A DNA stretch of 15,793 bases from an uncultured Eggerthellaceae bacterium (GCA_946618265.1 CAMOLA010000046.1:1-15793), one strand, 5' to 3'. Shown: positions 1 to 7,079, counted from the stretch's first letter. Translations and numbers: made by a program. Notes: generated by a model from the sequence alone, not told the origin.

Positions 1-505
1 CAATCGAGCGCCCGAGCTTCGACAACGGCGCCGGCACGTTCCCCGTGCCCGAAAGGACGCACGCAGCCAAGCCCTCGCCCCATCGGGCGATATAGGCGCG
101 GACAATGAAGCTGCCCATGGAATGCCCGTAGAGCACGTACGGAACGCCCGCATAGCACCCCGAAACCTTCTGACGCAACGCATGGACGTCATCGAGGAGA
201 ACCTGCTTGCCGCCCGCCACCGGCATATGGCCGTATTCCTCCGCGCTCGCCGCCGTGCCGCCATGGCCTATATGATCCTCCGCGCAGACGACGAAACCGC
301 GGCTGACGAGATATCGCGCGAGATCGTCATAGCGATCGATATGCTCGGCCATGCCATGGACGATTTGCACGACCGCGCGCGGATGCTCCTCCCCCGGCTC
401 ATCGAGGCTGCCGAACCTGGCGTCCGTCCACACCTTCGCATTGATGCGCGACCGCCCGTTGCTCGATGCATACGAAAACGGAACGCAGAACGCCGTGCCT
501 GCCAT
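1..505 (-). CDS. Alpha/beta hydrolase, monoacylglycerol lipase / serine aminopeptidase S33-like (partial, cut by window start)
   Basis: I translated this directly: 168 codons run from the ATG at 505 to the window edge with no stop. The product has the Hydrolase_4 (monoglyceride lipase / lysophospholipase) pattern. There is an oxyanion-side HGMAEH at residues 50-55 followed by RYD, a DHIGHG segment at 77-82, and the nucleophile elbow GHSMG at 127-131 with Ser129 as the expected catalytic serine. The catalytic Asp and His would lie in the missing C-terminal part. A GGGAGG ribosome-binding site a few bases before the ATG supports the start. No signal peptide is visible, so a cytoplasmic esterase or lipase acting on acylglycerols or lysophospholipids is likely, but the substrate cannot be assigned. 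It follows the threonylcarbamoyl-AMP synthase gene by 43 bp on the same strand and is probably the last seen member of that operon. Confidence 0.85.
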   Translation of the reverse strand, partial: MAGTAFCVPFSYASSNGRSRINAKVWTDARFGSLDEPGEEHPRAVVQIVHGMAEHIDRYDDLARYLVSRGFVVCAEDHIGHGGTAASAEEYGHMPVAGGKQVLLDDVHALRQKVSGCYAGVPYVLYGHSMGSFIVRAYIARWGEGLAACVLSGTGNVPAPLSKLGRSI

Positions 506-548
506 GATGCCCTCCCATCAGATGATACGTTACCTCAGAGGTATTGTA

Positions 549-1142
549 TCATTGACGTAAGACGACGATAGACCCGCTCGAGCAGTCGACCACGGTCGAG
601 GCGACGCCGCTCGGAACCTCGTTGCCCGCGATGGCGACACCCGCATGCTCGAGCAGGCCCGGATCCACTTGCTCGAGCGAGCTCGAGTCCGAACAGCCCG
701 CGATATTCGCCGACGAAGTGGCAATGGGGCCAACCGCGCGTATCAACGACAACGCCGTCTCGCTTGCCGGCATGCGCAACCCTATCGTTCCCTGCGCCGA
801 TTGGAACGGCCGGGGAACGGCATCGCTCGCCTTGACGATTATGGTCAGAGCGCCCGGCCAGTGATGCTGTGCAAGCTCGACTGCAGCTTCGGGCACCTCG
901 AGCCCGTACTCTTGGAGCGCTTCGACCCCGTCGACCAACCAGGCCACGGGTTTGCCCGCATCGCGCTTCTTCGCTTCGTATATGGCTTTCGGCGAGTCGG
1001 CGAACCGCACGGCCACGCCAATGCCGAACACAGTATCAGTGGGGAATACGGCAAGCTGGCCCGCTTCGAGCGCGACGATGGCGGCCTGCAATTCGTCTTG
1101 CAGCGTGCAGCTGGCACCGGGGTCGACGACCTGTCCGCTCAT
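549..1142 (-). CDS. tsaC: L-threonylcarbamoyladenylate synthase (YrdC/TsaC type)
   Basis: This 197-residue protein is a single YrdC domain. The enzyme makes threonylcarbamoyl-AMP from threonine, bicarbonate and ATP, the first step of the universal t6A37 modification of ANN-decoding tRNAs in the cytoplasm. Visible family motifs are PTDTVFG (34-40), the KKR...KP substrate pocket (58-65), HHWPGALT (93-100), GLRMP (121-125), TSSANIAG (142-149) and ASTVVD (181-186). The length fits the short TsaC form; the extra C-terminal domain of Sua5 is absent. The ATG overlaps the stop of the upstream FAD dehydrogenase gene by 4 bp (ATGA), pointing to translational coupling within one operon. The role is well supported by motifs. 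Co-transcription with two flavoproteins is observed but has no obvious functional logic. Confidence 0.95.
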   Translation of the reverse strand: MSGQVVDPGASCTLQDELQAAIVALEAGQLAVFPTDTVFGIGVAVRFADSPKAIYEAKKRDAGKPVAWLVDGVEALQEYGLEVPEAAVELAQHHWPGALTIIVKASDAVPRPFQSAQGTIGLRMPASETALSLIRAVGPIATSSANIAGCSDSSSLEQVDPGLLEHAGVAIAGNEVPSGVASTVVDCSSGSIVVLRQ

Positions 1143-3055
1143 GGACGCGGCACCTCCTGCGTGGAACGCCCCGTTTCGCCGGCCTCGGCCCCTTCAGCCC
1201 CTTCAGTTCCTTCGACTTCCTCGGCTGCGTAGAGGCGCGCGACCGCCTGGGCGATGCGCAGGCCGTCGACCGCGGCGCTCATGATTCCGCCGGCATAACC
1301 AGGGCCCTCGCCTGCAGGGAAAATGCCCGACGGCACGCGGGGCTGCGCCGCTTCCGGCGGAAGGCCATGCCCTCTTGCCGCATCGCGCGCACGCACCTTG
1401 CGCTTGGGGGCGACCTGGCGCCACGCCTGCAGCGTTTCGTCGTCGCGCAGGATGCGCACCGGGCTTGAGCTGCGGGTCTCCACGCCCGTCATGACGGCAC
1501 CCGGATCTGCGAAGCCCTTCAGCTTACGATCGAGAAGGGGAATCGCCTCGGCAAGGGCGTCGGTCACGAATTCGGGAAGTATCTCGCGCAAATCGCACCA
1601 CACGACGCCGCGCGCATACGTCGGCTTCACGGTCTTGGAGGGATTGCCCGCGGTATCGGCGAGAAAATCGCCGACCGTCTGCGCGGGAGCCTGCCAGGCC
1701 TCGCCTCCCATCTCGTGAGCCTCGCCGAACGCGGCCTGCTCGATGCGCCGCTGGAACACCGTCCCGGCCAGCGGGTCGTTGCTCCTGAAATCATCGGGCG
1801 TCACGCCGACCAGCAGCGCCGCATTGGCGTTCTCGCCATCGCGGGCAAAGCGGCTCATGCCGTTGACGACGACGCCGTACTCCTCGCTGGCCGCGGCGAC
1901 GACCTCGCCGCCCGGGCACATGCAGAACGAATAGACCGAACGTCCGCCCGGCAAGTGCACGACCAGCTTGTAATCCGCGGCGCCCAGAGCCGGATGGCCG
2001 GCCGCCTTGCCATACTGCGCCTCGTCGATGGCGCTTTGCAGATGCTCGATGCGCACGCCGACGGAAAACGCCTTGGGCTCCATGGCGATGCTCGCCCGCT
2101 GCAGCATGCGGAAGGTGTCGCGCGCGGAATGGCCGCACGCAAGGACCAACGTCGTGCAGGGGATGCGCTCGACTTGCCCGCCGCGGTTCACCGCGATCTC
2201 GCGAAGGCGGCCGTCACCGTCGAGCGTCACGTCGTCGAGCTTCGCGTGGAACGCCACCTCGCCGCCTTCTTGCTCGATCTGCTCGCGCATCCGCCGCACG
2301 ATGCCGACGAGGTTGTCCGTGCCGATATGCGGCTTGGCCTGCCAGAGAATCTCGCCAGGCGCCCCGGCATCGATGAACCATTGCAACACGTGGCGGGCAA
2401 GCGAGCTTTTCGTGCCGGTCGTCAGCTTGCCGTCCGAAAACGTGCCGGCACCGCCCTCGCCGAACTGCACGTTGGTCACGACGTCGAGATTCTCCCCCCG
2501 GTTGAACGCATCGACCGCGCGCATGCGCTCGTCGACGTCACCCCCGCGCTCGATGACGAGCGGGCGCAAGCCAGCGCGCGCCAAGTACAAGGCAGCGAAC
2601 AGCCCCGCAGGACCCGTCCCGACCACCACCGGACGAGCGACGCCGTCGGCCAGGCGAACGCGCGGCACGTCGAGGGGCTCATAAGGACAATGGGGCTTGA
2701 CGCTCACTCCCTTGGCCAACGATGGCCCCGAGGAGGAACCGACCTCGTCTGTCGGGCGCTTCTTCTTGCGGGACGCCTTCGACCGCTTCGCCTTGCCGGG
2801 CGAAGCCTTTCCGCTCGTCGCCTCGCCAAGCGCGAGGATGGTCGCCTCGCTGGATTCGTCGCGCAAGCGCACCGCAATCGTCGCGATGAAGTGCACGTCG
2901 CCCTTTCGCGCGTCGACGCTGCGCCGAATGACGGACGCCTCCTCGACGTCGGCGCCATCGACGCCGAGCGCCTGCGCCACCGCCCGCGTGACGAGGCCGT
3001 CGTTTCCCGGCAAGCCGGCATCGAGCGGCAGCCTCACGTTCGAAACGTCGATCAT
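1139..3055 (-). CDS. COG2509-type FAD-dependent dehydrogenase with basic insertion
   Basis: The 638-residue product resembles the uncharacterised NAD(P)/FAD-dependent dehydrogenase family COG2509. The N-terminal part (1-65) has the typical LPLD and RRSVDARK segments. The Rossmann FAD-binding motif VGTGPAG lies at 145-151, followed by ERGGDVDERM and a long conserved stretch with VQFGEGGAGTFSDGKL. Near the C-terminus, FPAGEGPGYAGGIMSAAVDG is the second FAD contact. Members are usually about 100 residues shorter. The excess comes from a low-complexity Ser/Lys/Arg-rich insertion (about 70-117) between the two N-terminal modules and an Ala/Glu/Gly-rich tail (about 612-638). No membrane segment is visible, so it is probably cytoplasmic; the substrate is unknown. 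Both ends overlap neighbours by ATGA junctions (with the flavoprotein gene upstream and tsaC downstream), which fixes the start at 3055. Confidence 0.9.
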   Translation of the reverse strand: MIDVSNVRLPLDAGLPGNDGLVTRAVAQALGVDGADVEEASVIRRSVDARKGDVHFIATIAVRLRDESSEATILALGEATSGKASPGKAKRSKASRKKKRPTDEVGSSSGPSLAKGVSVKPHCPYEPLDVPRVRLADGVARPVVVGTGPAGLFAALYLARAGLRPLVIERGGDVDERMRAVDAFNRGENLDVVTNVQFGEGGAGTFSDGKLTTGTKSSLARHVLQWFIDAGAPGEILWQAKPHIGTDNLVGIVRRMREQIEQEGGEVAFHAKLDDVTLDGDGRLREIAVNRGGQVERIPCTTLVLACGHSARDTFRMLQRASIAMEPKAFSVGVRIEHLQSAIDEAQYGKAAGHPALGAADYKLVVHLPGGRSVYSFCMCPGGEVVAAASEEYGVVVNGMSRFARDGENANAALLVGVTPDDFRSNDPLAGTVFQRRIEQAAFGEAHEMGGEAWQAPAQTVGDFLADTAGNPSKTVKPTYARGVVWCDLREILPEFVTDALAEAIPLLDRKLKGFADPGAVMTGVETRSSSPVRILRDDETLQAWRQVAPKRKVRARDAARGHGLPPEAAQPRVPSGIFPAGEGPGYAGGIMSAAVDGLRIAQAVARLYAAEEVEGTEGAEGAEAGETGRSTQEVPRP

Positions 3056-4371
3056 CGGACGCTCGCCTCCTCGTCAAAAAGCGCTTCCACCGCCGACAGG
3101 CCCGCCAGCAAGCCCGACGACCAAGCCCAATGCAGGTTGTAGCCGCCGCACGGGCCGTCGACGTCGAGGGCCTCGCCGGCCGCGAACAGCCGCGGAATCC
3201 CAATCGCCCCCATCGTGTTGGGGTCGAACGCGTCCACGTCCAGGCCGCCGCGGCGCACCTGGCAATTGTCAGCATCGCCGATACCTGCGACTTCGAGCCT
3301 GAACGAGACCAACGCTTCCGCTAGCTCGGAAACCTGCTCCTTGGTGAACGCCGATTCTGGCCGAAGGCCCGCCTGCTTGAGCACGGCGTCGGCCACGCGC
3401 GGCAAGAGCAAGCCCCGCAGCATGTCGGAACAGGTAATGTTGCCGCCATACATTGGCGTGAGCAGCTTCCGACGGCGGAACAGGTAGTCCCGCGCATCGC
3501 ACAGCCTATCTCGACCGAGGAAATTGATGCAGAGCATGTCGCCGGGCTTCGCGAACCGCGATAGATTGAACACGCAGATGCCCGAAACGCCGTACTTGCG
3601 AAACATCAGCTCGCCCTCTTCGTCCGCGATGACCGCCTCGCCCTGTTTGCGCTTCCGCACTAGGGACACGGCGCAGCGAACGCGGATGTTGTCGAGCTCC
3701 CGCACGATGGGGATGCACGCATCCGAGCACCGAAGCGGACCGAGCACCGGAACTTGCCGCTTGACGGGCACGCCCGCGGCGTCGAGCGCCGACAGGGCGC
3801 GGCCGCCGCAAGCGACGATGACCGCATCCGCCCGCTCGAGCGTCGAATCGGCCATCCGCAACGTGAACCGTGCGCCGGGCTCGCGCGGGGGCTCGATGGC
3901 GCTAACCGCATGCTCGCAAACTTCCTTCACGCCTGCACGCGCCGCCGAGGAGCGCAGCACATCGACGACGGTTGAGGCCTTGTTCGTTCTCGGATACTGC
4001 CGCCCGTCATCCTCTTCGCGCCACATGAGTCCATGCTTATAGAAGAACGCGTGGACGACGCCGCCGTTGTCGCGCACGATCTTGTGATCGCGATCCGTCG
4101 CGTTCCGCCCGAAAGCATACTTGAGCCCCCAAAAGGCCCGCTCGACGAAATCGGAATGGTAGTAGTCATCGATGTACGGATGCGCATTCGAAAAATTGCA
4201 TCGCCCGTTGCCCGTTGCCAGAATCGTGCGCCCCACGCGGTCGTCACGCTCGAACACGTCGACGTCGAGCGAAACGGCCCTCTTTCGAGCGCTTTCACCT
4301 GCGGCTATGGCCGCGGCGAGCCCTGCCGCGCCGCCGCCCACGATCACCAGTTTTTTCGCGTAAGTATCCAT
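3052..4371 (-). CDS. BaiN/HI0933-family NAD(P)/FAD-dependent oxidoreductase
   Basis: The 439-residue product belongs to the HI0933-like (BaiN, 'aminoacetone oxidase family') flavoproteins. It has a dinucleotide-binding VGGGAAG at 11-17, the family signature TGNGRCNFSN about 60 residues on, and a C-terminal FAGEALDVDG-like block followed by GGYNLHWAWSSGLLAG. The frame is open to 4476, but the ATG at 4371 is preferred. It puts the Rossmann motif at the usual distance from the N-terminus, and the extra 35 residues read through a promoter-like TATAAT. That TATAAT sits exactly 6 nt before this ATG and there is no ribosome-binding site, so a leaderless mRNA is likely. BaiN of Clostridium scindens acts on bile-acid intermediates, but the family is broad and no substrate is claimed here. 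It is the first gene of the four-gene minus-strand operon, with its stop overlapping the next start by 4 bp. Confidence 0.9.
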   Translation of the reverse strand: MDTYAKKLVIVGGGAAGLAAAIAAGESARKRAVSLDVDVFERDDRVGRTILATGNGRCNFSNAHPYIDDYYHSDFVERAFWGLKYAFGRNATDRDHKIVRDNGGVVHAFFYKHGLMWREEDDGRQYPRTNKASTVVDVLRSSAARAGVKEVCEHAVSAIEPPREPGARFTLRMADSTLERADAVIVACGGRALSALDAAGVPVKRQVPVLGPLRCSDACIPIVRELDNIRVRCAVSLVRKRKQGEAVIADEEGELMFRKYGVSGICVFNLSRFAKPGDMLCINFLGRDRLCDARDYLFRRRKLLTPMYGGNITCSDMLRGLLLPRVADAVLKQAGLRPESAFTKEQVSELAEALVSFRLEVAGIGDADNCQVRRGGLDVDAFDPNTMGAIGIPRLFAAGEALDVDGPCGGYNLHWAWSSGLLAGLSAVEALFDEEASVR

Positions 4372-4377
4372 GCCGCC

Positions 4378-4383
4378 ATTATA
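4378..4383 (-). promoter_or_regulatory. Perfect TATAAT -10 box, leaderless-type spacing
   Basis: On the minus strand the sequence reads TATAAT, six bases, then the ATG of the BaiN-like gene at 4371. Transcription normally starts about 7 nt after the -10 box, so the predicted +1 coincides with the A of the start codon. No good -35 hexamer is visible at 16-18 bp, and no purine-rich ribosome-binding site precedes the ATG. The same geometry recurs before the GT4 gene at 14265. Confidence 0.6.
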
Positions 4384-4418
4384 AGGCATGCCCATTCCCG
4401 ACAGGAACACCGACGGAG

Positions 4419-4430
4419 CGTCAGCTGACG
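4419..4430. promoter_or_regulatory. 12-bp perfect palindrome CGTCAGCTGACG between divergent genes
   Basis: The palindrome lies in the 218-bp region between the divergent BaiN-like operon (start 4371) and glnA (start 4590). It is about 35 bp upstream of the -10 box of the minus-strand operon and 160 bp before the glnA start. A dyad of this size between two divergent promoters is a plausible operator for a dimeric regulator. No known consensus is matched, so the call is positional only. Confidence 0.35.
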
Positions 4431-4589
4431 TGCATTTATTGGAGGTTTGCGTAGAATCCGCAAGCCATGACCGCACTCACCAGAAAAATAGGTTAAAACT
4501 GCGTGAACAGGATGCACGACGGCGGCATTTCGCCCGCATGATAAACACCACTGGCAATACACGCATCCAAGAAGCAAATGGAGGGGAAG

Positions 4590-5924
4590 ATGAATCCCGA
4601 AGTCGATTTCGTCATGAAAACCATCGAGAGCCGCGACGTCCACTTCGTGCGGCTGTGGTTCACGGACGTGCTGGGAGCCATGAAGTCATTTGCCGTATCG
4701 CCTTCCGAGATCGAGAACGCACTCAACGACGGCATGGGATTCGACGGAAGCTGCATCGCGGGATTCAGCCCGGCCGAGGAATCGGACATGCTGGCGTTCC
4801 CCGATCCCGAAACCTTCCAGGTGCTGCCATGGCGCCCCTCGAAAAACGCTGTGGCGCGCATGTTCTGCGACATCCGCACTCCCGACGGCTCGTCGTTCGA
4901 GGGCGATCCGCGCGACGTGCTGCGCCGCATGGTGGACAAGGCGAGCAACGCGGGATTCATCTTCAACGTCGGCCCCGAGCTCGAGTACTACTACTTCAAG
5001 AGCCCCGAGGATCCCGAGCCACTCGACCAAGGCGGCTATTTCGACCTGACCAGCCTCGACTATGCATCCGACCTGCGGCGCGACACGGTCCTGGCGCTCG
5101 AGAAGATGGGAATACCCATCGAGTACTCGCATCACGAGAACGGCCCGTCTCAGCACGAGATAGACCTCCGTTACACCGACGCCCTTTCCATGGCCGACGC
5201 CGTCATGACGTACAAGCTGGTCGTGAAGGAAATCGCCATCGAGCACGGCGTCTACGCCTCGTTCATGCCCAAGCCGCGCAACGGCATCCCGGGCAACGGC
5301 ATGCACGTCCACCAGAGCCTCGTCGACCCGCAAGGCAACAACCTGTTCTATGACGAGAACGACCCGCTCGGCTACAACCTGTCCGACACCGCCAAGCACT
5401 ACATTGCCGGCATCCTGAAGTACGCCCCCGAGTTCTGCCTGATCACGAACCAGTACGTGAATTCCTACAAGCGGCTCATCGGCCGCGGCGGAGTTCCCAA
5501 GCGGCTCCTGTGGGCACGCACGAACCGTTCGGCGCTCTTGCGCGTGCCGGGGTACCGTCCGAACGACCCCGACGCATGCCGCATCGAGCTACGTAGCCCC
5601 GACCCTTCGGCAAACCCCTACCTCGCCTTCGCCGTCATGCTGGCGGCCGGCCTCGCCGGAATCGAAGAGCAGCTCGACCCAGGCGCCCCCGTCGAAGACA
5701 AGAGTCTGCTCGACCGCCCCATGGGCCTCAACGACGACTCGTCCTCGAGACTGCCCGCCAACCTCGGGGAGGCCGTGGAGCGGTTCGCGTCGTCGGAGCT
5801 CATGAAGGAAACGCTCGGCGACCACATCCATTCGTACCTCGTCAAGACGAAGCAGGCCGAATGGATGGACTACCTGAGGCACGTGAGCTCCTGGGAGCTC
5901 GACCGGTACCTCGGCGTGCTCTAA
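4590..5924 (+). CDS. glnA: Glutamine synthetase, class I, with Gly in the flap-Glu position
   Basis: The enzyme ligates ammonia to glutamate using ATP, the central step of nitrogen assimilation in the cytoplasm; the family forms dodecamers. The 444 residues match the Bacillus type. Present are FTDVLG, the FDGSCI inter-subunit Asp loop, metal ligands in GPELEYYYF, HHENGPSQHEID and NGMHVHQSL, the substrate arginine NRSALLRVP, and RIELRSPDPSANPYLAF. The NLY-type adenylylation tyrosine of class I-beta enzymes is absent (GLNDDSSSRLP instead), so adenylylation control is unlikely. The flap that normally reads GYEAP or GAEVP reads RGGVP, with Gly301 (codon 5490-5492) replacing the ammonia-site Glu. 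I chose the ATG at 4590 because GGAGGGG lies just before it; the in-frame ATG at 4578 adds four residues and overlaps that site. A winged-helix regulator gene follows 67 bp downstream. Confidence 0.93.
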   Translation: MNPEVDFVMKTIESRDVHFVRLWFTDVLGAMKSFAVSPSEIENALNDGMGFDGSCIAGFSPAEESDMLAFPDPETFQVLPWRPSKNAVARMFCDIRTPDGSSFEGDPRDVLRRMVDKASNAGFIFNVGPELEYYYFKSPEDPEPLDQGGYFDLTSLDYASDLRRDTVLALEKMGIPIEYSHHENGPSQHEIDLRYTDALSMADAVMTYKLVVKEIAIEHGVYASFMPKPRNGIPGNGMHVHQSLVDPQGNNLFYDENDPLGYNLSDTAKHYIAGILKYAPEFCLITNQYVNSYKRLIGRGGVPKRLLWARTNRSALLRVPGYRPNDPDACRIELRSPDPSANPYLAFAVMLAAGLAGIEEQLDPGAPVEDKSLLDRPMGLNDDSSSRLPANLGEAVERFASSELMKETLGDHIHSYLVKTKQAEWMDYLRHVSSWELDRYLGVL

Positions 5925-5991
5925 CGAAAGCCACCCCGCACCACCCCGTACCACGAGAAATGCGCACCATCGGCCCGAAAGCGATTGTTTC

Positions 5992-6660
5992 ATGAGAAAG
6001 AAAGTCGTATTTATAGCAGATTCGCTCGATAACGCCTACAAGTTCCAACAGGTGCTATCGTCCTTTGACGTAGAGATAGCAGCAGGATCGACGATGCAGA
6101 TCAGGAAGCTGCTCGCACCCGAATCCGGCTGCAATCTGCTCATCTTCGAATCGCGCGGGGCTGCAAGCGCCAAGTTGAAGGAAATCGTATCCCTGGTCGA
6201 GGACCACGGCTGCCCGCTTCTCGTGATCGTCGACGAGCCCGACATAGACCAGCTCCAGTTCCCGCCACTCGTCGCCTGCGACTTCGTCGTGCACGGCGCG
6301 GGGCAGCACGAGTGCGCCGCACGCGTTCGCAGGCTTCTCCACGATGACGAGGTCACGGTTCACAGCGACATCATCACGATCGACAACATGACGATCAACC
6401 TGGCGACATACCAGGTAACCGTCGCAAACGATCCCATCGACTTCACCTACCTCGAATACGCCCTGCTGTCGTTCCTCGTACGCCATCCGGGCCATACGTT
6501 TTCCCGCGATTCGCTCCTGCAGCACGTGTGGGGCTTCGACTACTATGGCGGCTCGCGCACCGTCGACGTCCACGTCCGCCGCATCCGCGCAAAACTCGGT
6601 CCCGACCTGGCCCAGCGCCTGGAAACCGTCCGTGGCGTCGGCTACCTCTGGAGCGCCTAA
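5992..6660 (+). CDS. Atypical OmpR/PhoB-family response regulator, GlnR-like, degenerate receiver
   Basis: The 222-residue protein has an N-terminal receiver-like fold (about 1-116) and a C-terminal OmpR-type winged helix (about 125-222). The DNA-binding part is intact: DFTYLEYALLSFLVRHPG, SRDSLLQHVWG, the recognition helix RTVDVHVRRIRAKL and the wing ETVRGVGYLW. The receiver lacks phosphorylation chemistry. Only one acid (Asp10) remains of the usual pair, the phospho-acceptor site reads LLIFESRG with Glu53 in place of Asp, and the KP switch lysine is replaced in VVHGAGQ. This resembles actinobacterial GlnR, a phosphorylation-independent nitrogen regulator. The location right after glnA supports a role in nitrogen control, but that is inference. 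No histidine kinase gene is adjacent. The ribosome-binding site is weak. Confidence 0.85.
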   Translation: MRKKVVFIADSLDNAYKFQQVLSSFDVEIAAGSTMQIRKLLAPESGCNLLIFESRGAASAKLKEIVSLVEDHGCPLLVIVDEPDIDQLQFPPLVACDFVVHGAGQHECAARVRRLLHDDEVTVHSDIITIDNMTINLATYQVTVANDPIDFTYLEYALLSFLVRHPGHTFSRDSLLQHVWGFDYYGGSRTVDVHVRRIRAKLGPDLAQRLETVRGVGYLWSA

Positions 6661-6688
6661 CGCGCGTTTTCGAGCACCTGCAAACGCA

Positions 6689-6800
6689 GCCCCTCCAGCT
6701 GTCGGGCGGGGCGGAGCGAGGTTAAGCAAAATCGACCGAGAGACTACAGGCTCGAGGCGATTTTGCCTCGAGCGTAGCCCCGCCCGACAGCCGGAGGGGC
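6689..6800. repeat. Rod-like fold-back repeat element, copy 1
   Basis: Arms at 6689-6712 and 6777-6800 are inverted repeats of 24 bp with one mismatch. Between them lies a core whose bases 6715-6769 are identical over 55 bp to 15739-15793. Inside the core, GCAAAATCG (6726-6734) can pair with CGATTTTGC (6758-6766). The latter segment also takes part in an alternative 9-bp hairpin with arms 6750-6758 and 6765-6773 and loop GATTTT. The element starts 28 bp after the regulator stop codon, so it could end or stabilise the glnA-regulator transcript. It encodes no protein and has no transposase nearby. Confidence 0.85.
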
Positions 6801-6829
6801 GGACAAGCAAGAAGCCCCCGGGAACAAGA

Positions 6830-6856
6830 GACCGAAAGGGGGTCTCCCTTTCGGTC
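6830..6856. repeat. Short palindromic repeat, copy A
   Basis: Arms GACCGAAAGGG (6830-6840) and CCCTTTCGGTC (6846-6856) are perfect inverted repeats of 11 bp around a 5-bp centre. The same palindrome recurs three times between 12289 and 12884. Confidence 0.85.
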
Positions 6857-7041
6857 AGCGCACCGGACCAACATGCCTGACGGGCTCGAGGCCGAAAGCC
6901 CCCTCGAACACAACCACCACCCGACCATCAGGAGAGCGGGCAGCCGAAAACCGACAATACCGCCTCGTGGAACCAAGCTGTAGTTCTGCTGTTTGAACCG
7001 CGGGGCAAGCCCTGTGGCACGTTGCGCCAATGCCGCCGTTG

Positions 7042-7047
7042 TACAAT
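7042..7047 (+). promoter_or_regulatory. Candidate -10 box TACAAT before the aminotransferase gene
   Basis: TACAAT lies 32 bp upstream of the GTG start at 7080 and about 21 bp before the AAGGAG ribosome-binding site (7069-7074), a sensible position for the promoter of the glycan block. No convincing -35 hexamer is found at 16-18 bp spacing, so support is weak. Confidence 0.3.
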
Positions 7048-7079
7048 AGGCGGAGCAATGACAACGACAAGGAGCGCAC

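Larger units (their letters stand above)
6661..7079. other. 419-bp gene-free region carrying two structured repeats
   Basis: It contains the rod-like fold-back element at 6689-6800, a copy of the GACCGAAAGGG palindrome at 6830-6856, and a possible -10 box shortly before the aminotransferase gene. Open frames here are low-complexity shadows of the repeats. I see nothing recognisable between about 6860 and 7040. Confidence 0.7.

Noticed and set aside
1715..3142. Long plus-strand open frame of 475 codons
   Set aside because: It is antisense to the COG2509 dehydrogenase gene, whose motifs are clear; long antisense frames are expected at this G+C content.
4372..4476. Upstream extension of the BaiN-like flavoprotein to an ATG at 4476
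   Set aside because: The extra 35 residues run through the TATAAT box and match no family feature; the Rossmann motif fits the start at 4371.
4486..4505. GlnR-type box near GGTTAAAACTGCGTGAAC upstream of glnA
   Set aside because: Only a weak resemblance to GTnAC-N6-GAAAC; the key bases AC are missing in the first half.
6860..7060. tRNA or small structured RNA before the aminotransferase gene
   Set aside because: Local pairings such as those around 6965-7020 do not form a cloverleaf or a recognisable RNA family.
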